Below are positions 9,065 to 18,995 of a stretch of 64,000 nucleotides of DNA, in pieces (positions within the stretch are counted from its first letter, which is position 1; each line of letters opens with the position of its first letter). The DNA lies in the NCBI RefSeq assembly GCF_000495915.1, contig NZ_AOFQ01000006.1, forward strand, positions 1 through 64,000, in the 5' to 3' direction. The position numbers and the translations under genes are program-made. The stretch comes from Stutzerimonas chloritidismutans AW-1. GTDB taxonomy: Bacteria; Pseudomonadota; Gammaproteobacteria; Pseudomonadales; Pseudomonadaceae. A model generated the notes under the pieces. It did no database searches and was not told the origin of the DNA. It was given only the letters and a program-made list of their open reading frames with translations.

Positions 9065-10033
9065 TCAGTTGAGGCCCAGATCCTTCAGCGTCTTCTCGAC
9101 GACTTTCTTCGGCAGCGGGATGTAGCCATCCTTGACCACAACTTCCTGGCCCTGCTTGGAAAGCACCAGCTTGAGGAACTCGGCATCGATCGGGCTCAGC
9201 GGCTTGTTCGGCGCCTTGTTGACGTAGACGTAGAAGAAGCGCGCCAGCGGGAACTTGCCAGCCAAAGCGTTCTCTTCGTTGGCCTCGAAAGCCTCGCCAC
9301 CCTTGGACAGCGGCACGGCACGGACGCTGGAGGTCTTGTAGCCGATGCCCGAGTAACCGATGGCGTTCAGGGTGCTGGAGATCGACTGCACCACCGAGGC
9401 GGAACCCGGCTGCTCGTTGACGTTGGACTTGAAGTCACCCTTGCACAGGGCTTCTTCCTTGAAGTAACCGTAGGTGCCGGATACCGAGTTACGGCCGAAC
9501 AGCTGAATCGGCTTGCCGGCCCACTCGCCCGTCAGACCAACGTCTCCCCAGGTTTTGATGTCCTTCTCGCCACCGCACAGGCGGGTGCTGGAGAAGATCG
9601 CGTCGACCTGCTCGATGTCCAGCGACTTGATCGGGTTGTCCTTGTGCACGAACACCGCCAGGGCGTCGATGGCCACCGGCACTTCGGTCGGCTTGTAGCC
9701 ATACTTCTCTTCGAAGGCCTGGATCTCGTTGTCCTTCATCGGGCGGCTCATCGGGCCCATGTTGGAGGTGCCTTCGGTCAGAGCGGGCGGTGCGGTGGAA
9801 GAACCGGCTGCCTGGATCTGGATATTGACGTTCGGGTAGCTGCGCTTGAAGTCTTCGGCCCACAGGGTCATCAGGTTGGCCAGGGAGTCGGAACCAACGC
9901 TGGACAGGTTGCCGGAAACACCGGAGGTCTTCTGGTAGCTCGGCAGGGCCGGGTCTACAGCAGCGACCGCGCTCGCGGCGCCAACGCCAGCGGCTACAAA
10001 GGTCAGGGCCGCCATCAAACGATTCAGTTTCAT
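9065..10033 (-). CDS. pstS: Phosphate-binding periplasmic protein PstS
   Basis: A 322-residue secreted protein with a Sec signal peptide of about 24 residues ending ASAVAA, followed by a type II periplasmic binding fold. Phosphate-contact motifs are visible: VGSDSLANL near the mature amino end, [10 protein letters not shown], the SRPMKDNE segment and [12 protein letters not shown]. It captures phosphate and delivers it to PstCAB. It is the first gene of the operon; TAGGAGC precedes the ATG and a PHO-box promoter lies about 65-92 bp upstream. A 201-bp gap containing a hairpin and a second promoter separates it from pstC. Confidence 0.97.
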   Translation of the reverse strand: MKLNRLMAALTFVAAGVGAASAVAAVDPALPSYQKTSGVSGNLSSVGSDSLANLMTLWAEDFKRSYPNVNIQIQAAGSSTAPPALTEGTSNMGPMSRPMKDNEIQAFEEKYGYKPTEVPVAIDALAVFVHKDNPIKSLDIEQVDAIFSSTRLCGGEKDIKTWGDVGLTGEWAGKPIQLFGRNSVSGTYGYFKEEALCKGDFKSNVNEQPGSASVVQSISSTLNAIGYSGIGYKTSSVRAVPLSKGGEAFEANEENALAGKFPLARFFYVYVNKAPNKPLSPIDAEFLKLVLSKQGQEVVVKDGYIPLPKKVVEKTLKDLGLN

Positions 10034-10080
10034 ACCTTGCTCCTAGCAGGTGTGTGCTCGAGTGTGTTGGAACGGGGGCC

Positions 10081-10125
10081 AGTATCTGCAGGCCGTGTGA
10101 ACACTCTATGAAGCAAGTGTGACAA
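10081..10125 (-). promoter_or_regulatory. PHO boxes and -10 element of pstS
   Basis: Reading the minus strand, three 7-mers recur with an 11-bp period: TTGTCAC (10119-10125), GCTTCAT (10108-10114) and TGTTCAC (10097-10103), each keeping the TCA core of CTGTCAT. Exactly 10 bases later is GATACT (10081-10086), a good -10 hexamer. The geometry matches the pstC promoter. The predicted 5' leader is about 40 nt. Confidence 0.7.
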
Positions 10126-10256
10126 TCTGATTACCAAGCGCACCGTTGACCTGGTTCGGTCGCTGTAGCGCAACACAGCCGCTATACTCGGCGCCGTCGC
10201 CCGTGCCAGAGCGGGCATTTCGCGCCAGAACAACAACGCGCCGCGAGTCCGACCGA

Positions 10257-10658
10257 ATGAAAGAATACGAACAGGAAGATCCGATCCCGCAGGGCGACCT
10301 GGCCCTGCAGCTCACCGCATTGCCGCGGGAAACCAATGGTTTTGGCGATATCTATGGCGGTTGGCTGGTGTCGCAGATGGATCTGGCCGGCACCGCGATG
10401 GCAAGCCGCGTGGCCGCCGGCCGTGTCGCCACGGTCTCCATCGATCGCATGGCGTTCATGGTTCCGGTAGCGGTTGGCGCGCAGCTGTCCTTCTATACCC
10501 AGACGCTGGAGGTCGGGCGCAGCTCGATCCGCATGCTGGTGGAAGTCTGGAGCGACGACCCGCTGTCCAGCGAGTGGCGCAAGGTTACCGAGGCGGTCTT
10601 CGTATTCGTCGCCATCGACGGCAGCGGTCGCACCCGCTCGGTGCCACCGCGCCGCTAA
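10257..10658 (+). CDS. Acyl-CoA thioesterase, YciA-like hotdog protein
   Basis: A 133-residue single hotdog domain. The GDIYGGWLVSQMDLAG segment is the active-site helix of YciA/cytosolic long-chain acyl-CoA thioesterases, followed by VATVSIDRMAF and the strand VGAQLSFYTQTLEVGRSS. It hydrolyses acyl-CoA to free fatty acid and CoA in the cytoplasm. I start at the ATG at 10257 because family members begin directly before the first strand; the in-frame upstream stretch has no family character. It is divergent from pstS and stops 8 bp before the stop of the convergent diguanylate cyclase. Confidence 0.85.
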   Translation: MKEYEQEDPIPQGDLALQLTALPRETNGFGDIYGGWLVSQMDLAGTAMASRVAAGRVATVSIDRMAFMVPVAVGAQLSFYTQTLEVGRSSIRMLVEVWSDDPLSSEWRKVTEAVFVFVAIDGSGRTRSVPPRR

Positions 10659-10666
10659 GCCATCCG

Positions 10667-11818
10667 CTAGTGAAGCTGTGGCTCGGGTCGCAGTAGCCCG
10701 GCCGCGACCGCAAAACGATTCTTGCCACCACTCTTGGCCTGATACAGCGCGGTATCGGCGCAGTGATAGAGCTGCTCGGCCTGCTGGCCGTCCTGCAACG
10801 TGGCGATTCCGATACTGACCCCCACCCGCGCCGCCGAATCATGCGGATGCCTGATATCCAGCGCAGCCAGTGCGGTGATCACCTGACGGGCGATGCGCTG
10901 CGCGGCGGCGTTGTCGCAGTTGTACAGCAGCAGTGCGAACTCCTCACCGCCAACCCGTGCCGCTTCGTCCAGCGGGCGCCGCGCGAACCCGGCGAGCAAC
11001 TCGCCGAAGGTGCGGATCAGTGCATCGCCGGCCGGATGGCCGAATGTGTCGTTATAGGCCTTGAAATCATCCAGATCGAGCAGCAGAAGGCTCAGCGGGC
11101 GCCGGTCTCGACGGGCCTGGGCGATCCGCTGGGGCAGCGCGCGATCATGACTGCGCCGGTTGGCCAGACCGCTGAGCGCGTCGTGCTCGGCGACCCAGCC
11201 CAGCAGTTGGCGGGTCAGAAACTGGTCGCGCTGCGAGTACTCATGAACATAGCGACTGATCGCGCCGATGATCAGTAACAGCAGGTAATAGCTGACGGCG
11301 ATCCAGTGTTCCGGCATCTGCTCGGCCGACAGGATCAGGCTGGCCATGCACACGTCGGCCAGCACGATCAGCACCGCGCACAGCAGCGCCCACCAGAAGG
11401 TCACGCCGAGAAAGAAGAACGACGCGACGATCAGCAGCCCAGCGCCGTAACGGAAATTCAGCTCCGCATCGAGCGTTTCGAAGCGGATGTCGATCAGCGC
11501 GGCCAGCATGCCGACCATCACCAGCAGCACGGGAAACATGCGGTTGGCCTGCGCGCGAAACCTGCGGCTGTAGAAGGTCAGCACCAGCACGACGACGCCC
11601 GGCAGAATCTGCAAGAGGCGCAACAGCGTCAGCGTTGTCAGCCAGCCGGTATCGGCAAGATCGAACAACCGGTGCTCGCAATACAGATAACCGCTGACCG
11701 CAAAGATCAGCAGCAGGGCGGCGAGGCGCTGCGATATTCGCGCATGACGATCCAGATAGCGCCGAAACTCCCTCTCCAGCTCCGGCGCAAAGCGCAGCAG
11801 GCGGAACCCGCCATGCAA
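10667..11818 (-). CDS. Membrane diguanylate cyclase (GGDEF, product-inhibited type)
   Basis: A 383-residue protein with six membrane helices (about residues 33-190) followed by a GGDEF domain. The catalytic motif is GGEEF (290-294); the metal- and substrate-binding LDLDDFKAYNDTFGH segment is intact. An RxxD inhibitory site (RPLD, 281-284) lies the canonical five residues before it. It should synthesise cyclic-di-GMP from two GTP and be feedback-inhibited. The sensory membrane part has no recognisable ligand motif. No EAL domain is present. A TGATATCA palindrome lies about 90 bp upstream of the start. Confidence 0.87.
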   Translation of the reverse strand: MHGGFRLLRFAPELEREFRRYLDRHARISQRLAALLLIFAVSGYLYCEHRLFDLADTGWLTTLTLLRLLQILPGVVVLVLTFYSRRFRAQANRMFPVLLVMVGMLAALIDIRFETLDAELNFRYGAGLLIVASFFFLGVTFWWALLCAVLIVLADVCMASLILSAEQMPEHWIAVSYYLLLLIIGAISRYVHEYSQRDQFLTRQLLGWVAEHDALSGLANRRSHDRALPQRIAQARRDRRPLSLLLLDLDDFKAYNDTFGHPAGDALIRTFGELLAGFARRPLDEAARVGGEEFALLLYNCDNAAAQRIARQVITALAALDIRHPHDSAARVGVSIGIATLQDGQQAEQLYHCADTALYQAKSGGKNRFAVAAGLLRPEPQLH

Positions 11819-11906
11819 CTGCCGGCCATAAGGCGTATCGCGGAAGTCCTCGGTAGAGGCCTGGGGGGTATGTGGCGCATCGGAAGCTCGCAGGTTCGAC
11901 GCGCGA

Positions 11907-11914
11907 TGATATCA
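11907..11914. promoter_or_regulatory. TGATATCA palindrome upstream of a diguanylate cyclase gene
   Basis: This 8-bp palindrome sits in the 227-bp divergent gap between the cyclase gene (minus) and the AEC transporter gene (plus). As far as I can read, the same 8-mer occurs only three other times in the window, all in gene-free DNA next to cyclase or aerotaxis-receptor genes. A shared operator is possible but unproven. Confidence 0.3.
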
Positions 11915-12045
11915 CCAAGCCACTACGCAACAGACAGCCGTCCGACCGACGTAGCACCGCTGCCGCCACGCCAGCTCGAAGATGAAGGTTGCACTGAACG
12001 TTGGCAGCATCGAAGATCGCGCTACATGCACTGTTGGATGTATCC

Positions 12046-12954
12046 GTGACCGCCCTGCTACTCGCCCTCTGGCCCCTTTTCGCTCTTATCGTCGCCGGCT
12101 ATTTCCTGCACCTGCGCGCCTTTCCCAGTGCGGAATTCTGGCCCGGCGCCGAGCGCATCAACTACTTCATCCTCTTCCCCGCTCTGCTGTTCAGCAGCCT
12201 GGCGACCGCACCGCTGGATAACCCAGCACTGCCGCGCCTGGCCGGCGCCGTGATGCTCGCCCTGGGCCTGGCCTGGATCGCGCTGCTGATCGCCAAGCGG
12301 TTGCGCGGCTGGTCTGCCGGCCGCTTCGGCGCCATCACCCAGGGCGTGCTGCGTTTCAACACCTACCTCGGCTTGGCCGCGGTGGGCAGCCTGTTCGGCA
12401 AGGAAGGTCTGGCGTTGGCTGCGCTGATGCTGGCGCTGATGGTGCCGACGGTGAACGTGATGTCGGTGTGGGCGCTGACCGCCGAGCGCGGCGTCAGCGT
12501 GCGCGGTCTGCTGCTGCCCATCGCAAAGAACCCGCTGATTCTCGCCTGTGTCGCCGGCGCGCTGGTCAATCTGTCGGGCCTGGGTCTGCCCGGCGGCACC
12601 GACCGCCTGCTGAGTCTGCTCGCCGCCGCCAGCCTGCCGTTGGGCCTGCTCTGCGTCGGCGCGGCGCTCAAACCCCAGGAGCTGGGCGGGGAGATCCCGG
12701 CGCTGGGCTGGAACAGCGCGGTGCGCCTGCTGGCCGTTCCGCTGCTCGCCTACGGTGTGGCGATGGTGCTCGGCCTGCCCGATATGGAAACCACCATCCT
12801 GGTGCTGTTCTTCGCCCTGCCCACCGCCCCCACTGCCTACGTGCTCACCCGCCAGCTCGGCGGCGACAGCCATCTGATGGCGGGCATCATCACCTTGCAG
12901 ACCCTGCTCGCGGCGGCCAGCCTGCCGCTGGTGCTGACGCTGCTGAACGGCTGA
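12046..12954 (+). CDS. AEC-family (auxin efflux carrier-type) transporter
   Basis: A 302-residue membrane protein with about ten helices in the five-plus-five arrangement of the AEC/Mem_trans family. Typical features are the INYFILFPALLFSSL stretch in the second helix and the LPTAPTAYVLTRQ crossover near residue 260. Such carriers move malate, malonate or related small anions; the substrate here is unknown. The start is uncertain: GTG at 12046 begins directly before the first helix and is preferred, but a TTG at 12001 would give 317 residues. Its stop abuts the stop of the next, convergent gene. Confidence 0.8.
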   Translation: MTALLLALWPLFALIVAGYFLHLRAFPSAEFWPGAERINYFILFPALLFSSLATAPLDNPALPRLAGAVMLALGLAWIALLIAKRLRGWSAGRFGAITQGVLRFNTYLGLAAVGSLFGKEGLALAALMLALMVPTVNVMSVWALTAERGVSVRGLLLPIAKNPLILACVAGALVNLSGLGLPGGTDRLLSLLAAASLPLGLLCVGAALKPQELGGEIPALGWNSAVRLLAVPLLAYGVAMVLGLPDMETTILVLFFALPTAPTAYVLTRQLGGDSHLMAGIITLQTLLAAASLPLVLTLLNG

Positions 12955-13398
12955 TCAGCGCGCGACCTGCCCGCGTAGCAGACGCAGCAGCATCAGCGCC
13001 ATGCCGACACCCAGCGCGCCGAGCACCAGCAGCGGGCCGAGATAACCGAGGGCGTCCTGCAGCCAACCGAGCAGCAGGTGCAGCCATTCGGTGTGCAACG
13101 AGGCTTCGACTGCAACGTAACCGCCCTGCTCCCAGATCTGGTAGGCGGCGTACAGCGGAATCAGCGTCAGCGGCAGCAGGATCAGGCACAGCCAGTAGCC
13201 GCTGCGCCGGTACGCACCCAGCAGCCCCCATGGCAGGTAAGCAGCACGAATCAGCTGGAAGAAGCAGACGATGTAATAGACCACCAGCAGCAGGGCGAAA
13301 CCGCTGGCCACGGAGGGCGCGAGCCAGAGTTCACGCAGCGCCGCGGTGCTGATGAACAGGCTGAGCGCGCCCCATAGCAGAAGAAAGAAGGTTCTCAT
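12955..13398 (-). CDS. Small inner-membrane protein, unknown function
   Basis: A 147-residue protein with four hydrophobic segments (about residues 3-20, 32-55, 68-90 and 110-140). The last two enclose a short hydrophilic stretch (EQGGYVAVEASLHTEW), likely periplasmic. It has coding-type third-position GC. I do not recognise a family. GGGAC lies upstream of the ATG at 13398. It is in line with recD, which ends 130 bp upstream, but there is nothing to suggest a shared function. Confidence 0.6.
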   Translation of the reverse strand: MRTFFLLLWGALSLFISTAALRELWLAPSVASGFALLLVVYYIVCFFQLIRAAYLPWGLLGAYRRSGYWLCLILLPLTLIPLYAAYQIWEQGGYVAVEASLHTEWLHLLLGWLQDALGYLGPLLVLGALGVGMALMLLRLLRGQVAR

Positions 13399-13528
13399 CG
13401 CAAGTCCCGGTGTCGGCTTTTGGCGAAAGCGCATCGGAACAGAATTCCGAGCGCCATACGCACAACCGCTTCACGAAACAGGCGGCGATGAGCAGCGATC
13501 ATGCCGGCTTCGAGCAGGCGCGCACGGT

Positions 13529-15376
13529 TTAGAACAGGCTGAGCTGATCGCTTTTTGGCTCATCTGGCTTGGCCACCGGCACTGCCTCTGTGGCTCTGGT
13601 CTGAGCGCAGGGGAGCGCCAATCGCTCGGCCAGTCCTGCGGCGCGCTCGGCGCGGGTATTGACCGCTTCGGCCAGCCGCGCCGGCAGCGCCCAGATCTCC
13701 ACCTTGCGCTTGGCACGGGTGATACCGGTGTAGAACAGCGAGCGCGTCAGCAGCGGGCTGGGCTGTTCCGGCAACGCCAGCAGCACCTCGGTGAACTCCG
13801 AGCCCTGGCTCTTGTGCACGGTCATGGCGAAGGCGCTGTCGTGGCTCGGCAACCGTGCCGGGGCGAAGCCGCGATAGCCCTCGTCACCCTCGAAGAACAC
13901 CCGCAGGCCCTGCTCGGTTTTCAGACACAGGCCGATATCGCCGTTGAACAGGCCCAGGGCGTAGTCGTTCTGCCGGACCATCACTGCGCGGCCGGGGTAC
14001 CAGCGTTCGCGGGCGGGCACGCTGAGGCGGCGCTTGAAGCGCGCTTCCAGTGCCTCGTTGATGCCGGTGACGCCAAAGGCGCCTTCGCGCTGGGCAGTCA
14101 GCGCGCGGAAACCGTTGAAGGCCTCGAACGCGGCGGATGGATCGGCCTGGCGTGCGGCCTGCAGATAGGGCGAATAGCCCTGCTCCAGTCGCTCGATCAA
14201 TGCGGCGGACGTTGGCGTGGCATTCCAGGCAAGATCGGCGCGCCCTTCCTGCAGCAGCGCCACCGTGCCCTTGGCGTCGCCGCCATTGATTCGCCGCGCC
14301 AGCTCGCCGATACCGCTGTCGCCGGCGAAGCGGTGGCTGTGGGTGAGCAGCACCACCGCATCGCCGAGGCGCGAGCGCGGCGTCTCGACCGGTACGGCCT
14401 GCCCGGTAATGCGTTGCAGATCGGTCGCGGCCTGACTATCGAAACCGCGCCCTTCACAGAGTTCGGCGAACACCGCGCCGGCCTCCACGGCGGCCAGCTG
14501 GTCCTTGTCGCCGAGCAGGATCAGTCTCGCCTTCGGCGGCAGCGCAGCGACCAGCTTGGCCATCAGCGCCAGATCGACCATCGACGCCTCGTCCACCACC
14601 AGCACGTCCAGCGCCAACGGGTTGGCCGCGTCATGCCGTACTTTCGGGCTGTCGCCGCGGCTGCCGAGCAGGCGGTGCAGGGTGCGCGCCTCGTCCGGCA
14701 GGGCGTCCTTGACGGCATCGCTGACCGGCAGATCGGCCTTGGCGTTGCGGATCGCTTCGGCCATGCGCGCCGCGGCCTTGCCGGTAGGTGCCGCGAGGCC
14801 GATGGCGAGGCGTTCGCCGCCGGGCTGCTCCAGCAATGCCGCCAGCAAACGGACCACCGTGGTGGTCTTGCCGGTGCCGGGGCCGCCGGAGATCACGGCC
14901 AAGCGGCGGCGTACCGCCTGAGCCGCGGCGAGGCGCTGCCAATCGGGGCTTTGCTGATTGAAGGCGAACAACCGCGCCAGGCTGTCGCTCAGCTGAGTTT
15001 CATCGACATCCGGTGCGTCCGCTGCGCGAGTCAGCAGCTGTTCCGCCAGTTGCTCCTCGTAGGCCTGGTAACGGGCCAGGTAGAGCCGGTCGCCAACGAG
15101 CATCAGCGGCGCGTAATCATCAGATGTGCCGATCAGAGGCGAGGCCTCCAGTTGCGCCCGCCATTGCGCCATCGAAGGCAAAGCCAGGTCGACTTCAGGC
15201 CAGGGTCGCTTGCCGGCGAAACGCTGGAGCAGCAGGCAGACGTCTCCGGACGCCAGGGCTTCACAGCACAGCGCGGCGGCGAGCAGCACCGGCTCGGACG
15301 CATGCGGGTCGAGGCGCTGCAGGCTGGCGACGAAGGCGCGCTCCAGTGGGCCGAAGGGCAGATCGGCAAGGGTCAT
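13529..15376 (-). CDS. recD: Exodeoxyribonuclease V subunit alpha RecD
   Basis: A 615-residue superfamily 1B helicase: Walker A GGPGTGKT (164-171), motif II VDEASMVD (about 265), and the carboxy-terminal UvrD-like motif AMTVHKSQGSEF with TGITRAKRK. RecD is the fast 5'-3' motor of RecBCD, which processes double-strand breaks up to Chi. AGGAGCG precedes the ATG by a good spacing. It is third in recC-recB-recD and starts 70 bp after the recB stop. The ending DQLSLF is a short hydrophobic tail like those in DNA-repair proteins that contact the beta clamp (inference). Confidence 0.96.
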   Translation of the reverse strand: MTLADLPFGPLERAFVASLQRLDPHASEPVLLAAALCCEALASGDVCLLLQRFAGKRPWPEVDLALPSMAQWRAQLEASPLIGTSDDYAPLMLVGDRLYLARYQAYEEQLAEQLLTRAADAPDVDETQLSDSLARLFAFNQQSPDWQRLAAAQAVRRRLAVISGGPGTGKTTTVVRLLAALLEQPGGERLAIGLAAPTGKAAARMAEAIRNAKADLPVSDAVKDALPDEARTLHRLLGSRGDSPKVRHDAANPLALDVLVVDEASMVDLALMAKLVAALPPKARLILLGDKDQLAAVEAGAVFAELCEGRGFDSQAATDLQRITGQAVPVETPRSRLGDAVVLLTHSHRFAGDSGIGELARRINGGDAKGTVALLQEGRADLAWNATPTSAALIERLEQGYSPYLQAARQADPSAAFEAFNGFRALTAQREGAFGVTGINEALEARFKRRLSVPARERWYPGRAVMVRQNDYALGLFNGDIGLCLKTEQGLRVFFEGDEGYRGFAPARLPSHDSAFAMTVHKSQGSEFTEVLLALPEQPSPLLTRSLFYTGITRAKRKVEIWALPARLAEAVNTRAERAAGLAERLALPCAQTRATEAVPVAKPDEPKSDQLSLF

Positions 15377-15446
15377 ATGTCGCTCCTGAAATGCATGAAG
15401 GCGCCGCTAAGCCCACATTCGCGGTCAAGACCGCTAAACCGCGTCA

Positions 15447-18400
15447 TCAATGCCCCTCCTCGAACAACCGATCCAGCGCATCGAGCAACGCATCGTCCGG
15501 CCGGGCGAAATACACTCCGGCCTCCGGCATGCCGCGCAGGAACAGGTAGAAAGCGCCTCCGAGCTGCTCGTCTTGAAAATCCGCCAGCCGCTGGCGCAGG
15601 AAGCGGCGCAGCGCTACTAGATAGATCAGGTATTGCAGGTAGTAATGCTCGCCTGCCAGCGCCTGCAGCAGCCGTTCGCCGCCGTAGTAGCTGGCGTCCG
15701 GGCCGAGCCAGTTGGATTTGTAGTCGGCGATGTACCAGCGGCCGTTGTGCTCGAAGGTCAGGTCGATAAAGCCTTTGAGAAAGCCCTTGAGGCTGTCGAA
15801 TTCCAGCCGCGCCGCCGCTTCGCGCAAGGGTTCGGCGAGGCCGTTGGCCGGATCGACGAGCAATGCGCGCAGCCGCGCCACGTCCAGATCCCGCACCGGA
15901 AAGGTGAAGCCCAGTTCGGGCAGGCGTCTGGCCGACTGCAACGCGGCGAGGGTCAGGCCGCCGCCATCCATATCGGTGTCGAGCACCTTTTGCAGATGGC
16001 TGATGGCGATTTCCTTCCACTCCAGCGGCAGACCGTAGGCCTGCAAAGCGGGTTCGACCAGCGCCTCCAGCTCGCCTTTGCCTCGCGCCCAGTCTTCGAG
16101 AATCGCGTGCAGGCAGGTTCCGGCGCGCGCGCCACGGGGAAAGGCAAAAAAGCCGCTGCCCGGCTCCCCGGCATCGGGCATGGCCAGGGCGTCGCGGTCG
16201 GGCGCTTCCATGTGCATGCCGGCGGCCAGCCCGGAGAAGCTGCCGATGCGCCAGGCGCTGTGCAGGCTGCGATTGAGCTGCGACAACTGCTGAGGCGGCG
16301 CGGCGCGGCCGGGACCCTGTGCATTGGCTTCGCGCGACTCCAGCGGCAGGCAGGCCATTCGGCCGTTGCTGCCCTGCACCAGCCGCTCGATGGCTAGGCG
16401 CAGGCTGCCGCCGTTGAAGTCCGCCAGGTAGTTGCCCAGCTCGCTCAGCGGTTGTTCACCTGGGAGTTCACGCCCATGCAGCAGCCAGGCCAGGGCACTG
16501 CTGTGCAGGCCCTCATCGGCCAGGCTGCCGTCCTTCTTCGGTTTGCACAGATTCACCGGCCCCCAGTGCAGCCAGAGCCGGTCACGGGCGCGGGTCAGCG
16601 CGACATAGGCCAGGCGCAGCTGTTCGGCGAACACCTCCTGGCGGGCGCGTTCGAGGTTGTCCTCCAGCTCACAGCTACCGAGATCCAGCAGTGGCTGGCC
16701 AGTCGCATCGTGGCAGCGGGCGCTGTCGCGGTTCTTGCCGAGCAGCTTGCCGTCCCAGAGGAAGGGACAGAACACCAGTGGGTATTCCAGGCCCTTGCTG
16801 GTGTGGATGGTGACGATCTGCACCCGCTCAGCATCGCTTTCCAGGCGCAGCAGGGCTTCTTCGCCGGCGCCTTCGCTGCCGCGCTGCAGATTGAACCAGG
16901 CGAGCAGCGGCTCAAGACCCGGGCGCAGCAGGCTTTCGGCTTGCAACAGTTCACCCAGATGCAGGAGGTTGGTCAGCCGACGTTCGCCATCGACACGCGC
17001 CAGCAGCCGTTCGGCCACCGCCTGCTCGTCGAGCCAGGCACGGAATACGCGCATGAACCCCTGCTGCTGCCAGAGCTGGTGATAGCGTTCGGCGGCTTCG
17101 CGCTCTGCGTCCCACTGCTGCTGATCGTCCTGGCAGCGGGCCAGATCGGCGGCGCTGCGGCCCAGTAGGCGCGTGGCCAGTGCATAGCGCAGCAGACCTT
17201 CGCGACCGGGCTCCGCATAGGCGGCCAATACCGCGGCGAGTTCTGTAGCCTCTTCGCTGCGCCAGACACTGTCGCGCCCGCGGCGCACGCTGGGCACGCC
17301 TCGCGCCGCCAGCTCGTCGGCGATCATCCCCGCCTGTCGATGGTTGGCGACCAGCACGGCAATGTCACCGCCCTTGAGCGGGGTAAACACGCCGTCCTTG
17401 TCGAAGCCAGCACGGCCCTCGGCGGCGCCCGCCAGTTGCAGGGCGATACGCCGGGCGGTGTCGCTTGCGGCCAGCTGCGCGGCTTCGCCCTTGCCCAGCG
17501 GATCGTCACCCAGCCAGACGAGCGACAGCGGCGCCGCCTCGCCCTCCTCCCCCAGCCGCAAGCTCGCACGCGGCTTGTCGGCCGCGCCTACTGCTGGATA
17601 GCGCAGATCAGGTTGGGCGAACGGCTGTGGATGATCGAACAGCTGGTTCAGCGCAGCGATCAGCTCGGGCGTCGAGCGGTAGTTGATCGGCAGGTTGAAG
17701 GGCTCGCGATCGGCCTGCTGCTTGGCGGTCATGTAAGTCGCCAAATCTGCGCCGCGGAAGGCATAGATCGCCTGCTTGGGATCGCCGACAAAACACAGCG
17801 ATGCCTCGCCCGCCTTGGCATACATGCGGTTGAAGATGGCGTACTGGATCGGGTCGGTGTCCTGGAATTCGTCGATCAGCGCCAGCGGATAGGTGGCACG
17901 CAGCGAGGCCGCCAGGTCTTCGCCGACCGGGCCTTGCAGCGCCTGGTCCAGACGATTGAGCAGATCGTCGAAGGCCAGCAGCCGCTGCGCCGCTTTGCGC
18001 TCCGGCAGCTCGCGATTGAGCCGTTCCAGCAGCGCGACCTGCAAGGCGATCAACCGCTGCTTGCCGGCCGGTAGCGCCTCGGCGACCTGATCGGCCAGTT
18101 CATCCAGCGCATGGGCCAGTTCGCAGACGGGCGCGTCATGGCCCTTCTTGCAGGCCTTGCTCAACGCTCTGACACCGAACTTGGCCGCGCCCTCGGGTAG
18201 ATCGAACATTACTGCCGGGTCAGCAAAATAGGCGTCGAGCTCGCTCCGCCAGGGCTCGAACTTGATGCCTTTGTGAGTACTTTGGCTGAGCCCACCGTGC
18301 GCCCGGAGTTCGGCGATCCAGGCGGTGCCCGCCTGCTTCCACAACTCAGCGGCGCGCTGCCAGACGGCCTCGACCGGACGCAGGTCGGCGGCGACCGGCG

Positions 18401-18995
18401 CGCCCTGCGGTTCCACCCGCAAGTACGGCTTGCCCAGATGACTGCGCAGCCGCTGGCGCAGCCACACCGGCGTGATCCGGCTCTTGGCCAGGAAGCGCGC
18501 CCAGGCCGGATCGGCATCGGCCAGCTCGCTGCGCCAGGCATCGGCCAGCAGCGCATCGATGATCTCGCGGTCATCGGCGGTCAGCTCGCTGTCGAAATCG
18601 CCCCCGGCCTCGAAGGCGGCGTCCTGCAAGGCACGCTGGCAGAAGCCGTGAATGGTGAAGATCGCCGCCTCGTCGAAGCCGTGCACCGCCAGCAACAAGC
18701 GACGGCGCGAGGCTTCGTCGGGATAGCGGGCGTGTAGGCGGTTGAGAAAATCGTCGCTGCTCGGGGTGCCGTCGTAGACCGCCAGCAGGTCGGCCAGCCG
18801 CGCCCGGATGCGCTCACGTAGTTCAGCAGTGGCGGCGGTGGTGTAGGTGACCACCAGAATCTGCCCCACCGACAGCTGCCGCTCCAGCAGCAGACGCGCA
18901 TAGAGCGCGGTAAGTGTCCAGGTCTTGCCGGTGCCGGCGCTGGCCTCGATCAGCGAGCGGCCGTCGAAGGGCGAGTCGAGCAGGTCGAGTTTCAT
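15447..18995 (-). CDS. recB: Exodeoxyribonuclease V subunit beta RecB
   Basis: An 1182-residue UvrD-type helicase-nuclease. Walker A ASAGTGKT starts at residue 18, motif II is LIDEFQDTDPIQ and motif III FVGDPKQAIYAFRGAD; helicase motifs V and VI (HTSKGLEYP, VALTRARDRL) follow. The carboxy-terminal PD-(D/E)XK nuclease has DLTF...ADYKS, with DYKS at 1091-1094. It is the slower 3'-5' motor and sole nuclease of RecBCD. The start overlaps the recC stop by 4 bp (ATGA), so translation is probably coupled. Full length, no damage seen. Confidence 0.98.
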   Translation of the reverse strand: MKLDLLDSPFDGRSLIEASAGTGKTWTLTALYARLLLERQLSVGQILVVTYTTAATAELRERIRARLADLLAVYDGTPSSDDFLNRLHARYPDEASRRRLLLAVHGFDEAAIFTIHGFCQRALQDAAFEAGGDFDSELTADDREIIDALLADAWRSELADADPAWARFLAKSRITPVWLRQRLRSHLGKPYLRVEPQGAPVAADLRPVEAVWQRAAELWKQAGTAWIAELRAHGGLSQSTHKGIKFEPWRSELDAYFADPAVMFDLPEGAAKFGVRALSKACKKGHDAPVCELAHALDELADQVAEALPAGKQRLIALQVALLERLNRELPERKAAQRLLAFDDLLNRLDQALQGPVGEDLAASLRATYPLALIDEFQDTDPIQYAIFNRMYAKAGEASLCFVGDPKQAIYAFRGADLATYMTAKQQADREPFNLPINYRSTPELIAALNQLFDHPQPFAQPDLRYPAVGAADKPRASLRLGEEGEAAPLSLVWLGDDPLGKGEAAQLAASDTARRIALQLAGAAEGRAGFDKDGVFTPLKGGDIAVLVANHRQAGMIADELAARGVPSVRRGRDSVWRSEEATELAAVLAAYAEPGREGLLRYALATRLLGRSAADLARCQDDQQQWDAEREAAERYHQLWQQQGFMRVFRAWLDEQAVAERLLARVDGERRLTNLLHLGELLQAESLLRPGLEPLLAWFNLQRGSEGAGEEALLRLESDAERVQIVTIHTSKGLEYPLVFCPFLWDGKLLGKNRDSARCHDATGQPLLDLGSCELEDNLERARQEVFAEQLRLAYVALTRARDRLWLHWGPVNLCKPKKDGSLADEGLHSSALAWLLHGRELPGEQPLSELGNYLADFNGGSLRLAIERLVQGSNGRMACLPLESREANAQGPGRAAPPQQLSQLNRSLHSAWRIGSFSGLAAGMHMEAPDRDALAMPDAGEPGSGFFAFPRGARAGTCLHAILEDWARGKGELEALVEPALQAYGLPLEWKEIAISHLQKVLDTDMDGGGLTLAALQSARRLPELGFTFPVRDLDVARLRALLVDPANGLAEPLREAAARLEFDSLKGFLKGFIDLTFEHNGRWYIADYKSNWLGPDASYYGGERLLQALAGEHYYLQYLIYLVALRRFLRQRLADFQDEQLGGAFYLFLRGMPEAGVYFARPDDALLDALDRLFEEGH

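Noticed and set aside
13346..15769. 807-codon plus-strand frame opposite recD
   Set aside because: Low-complexity composition and complete overlap with recD, which has intact helicase motifs.
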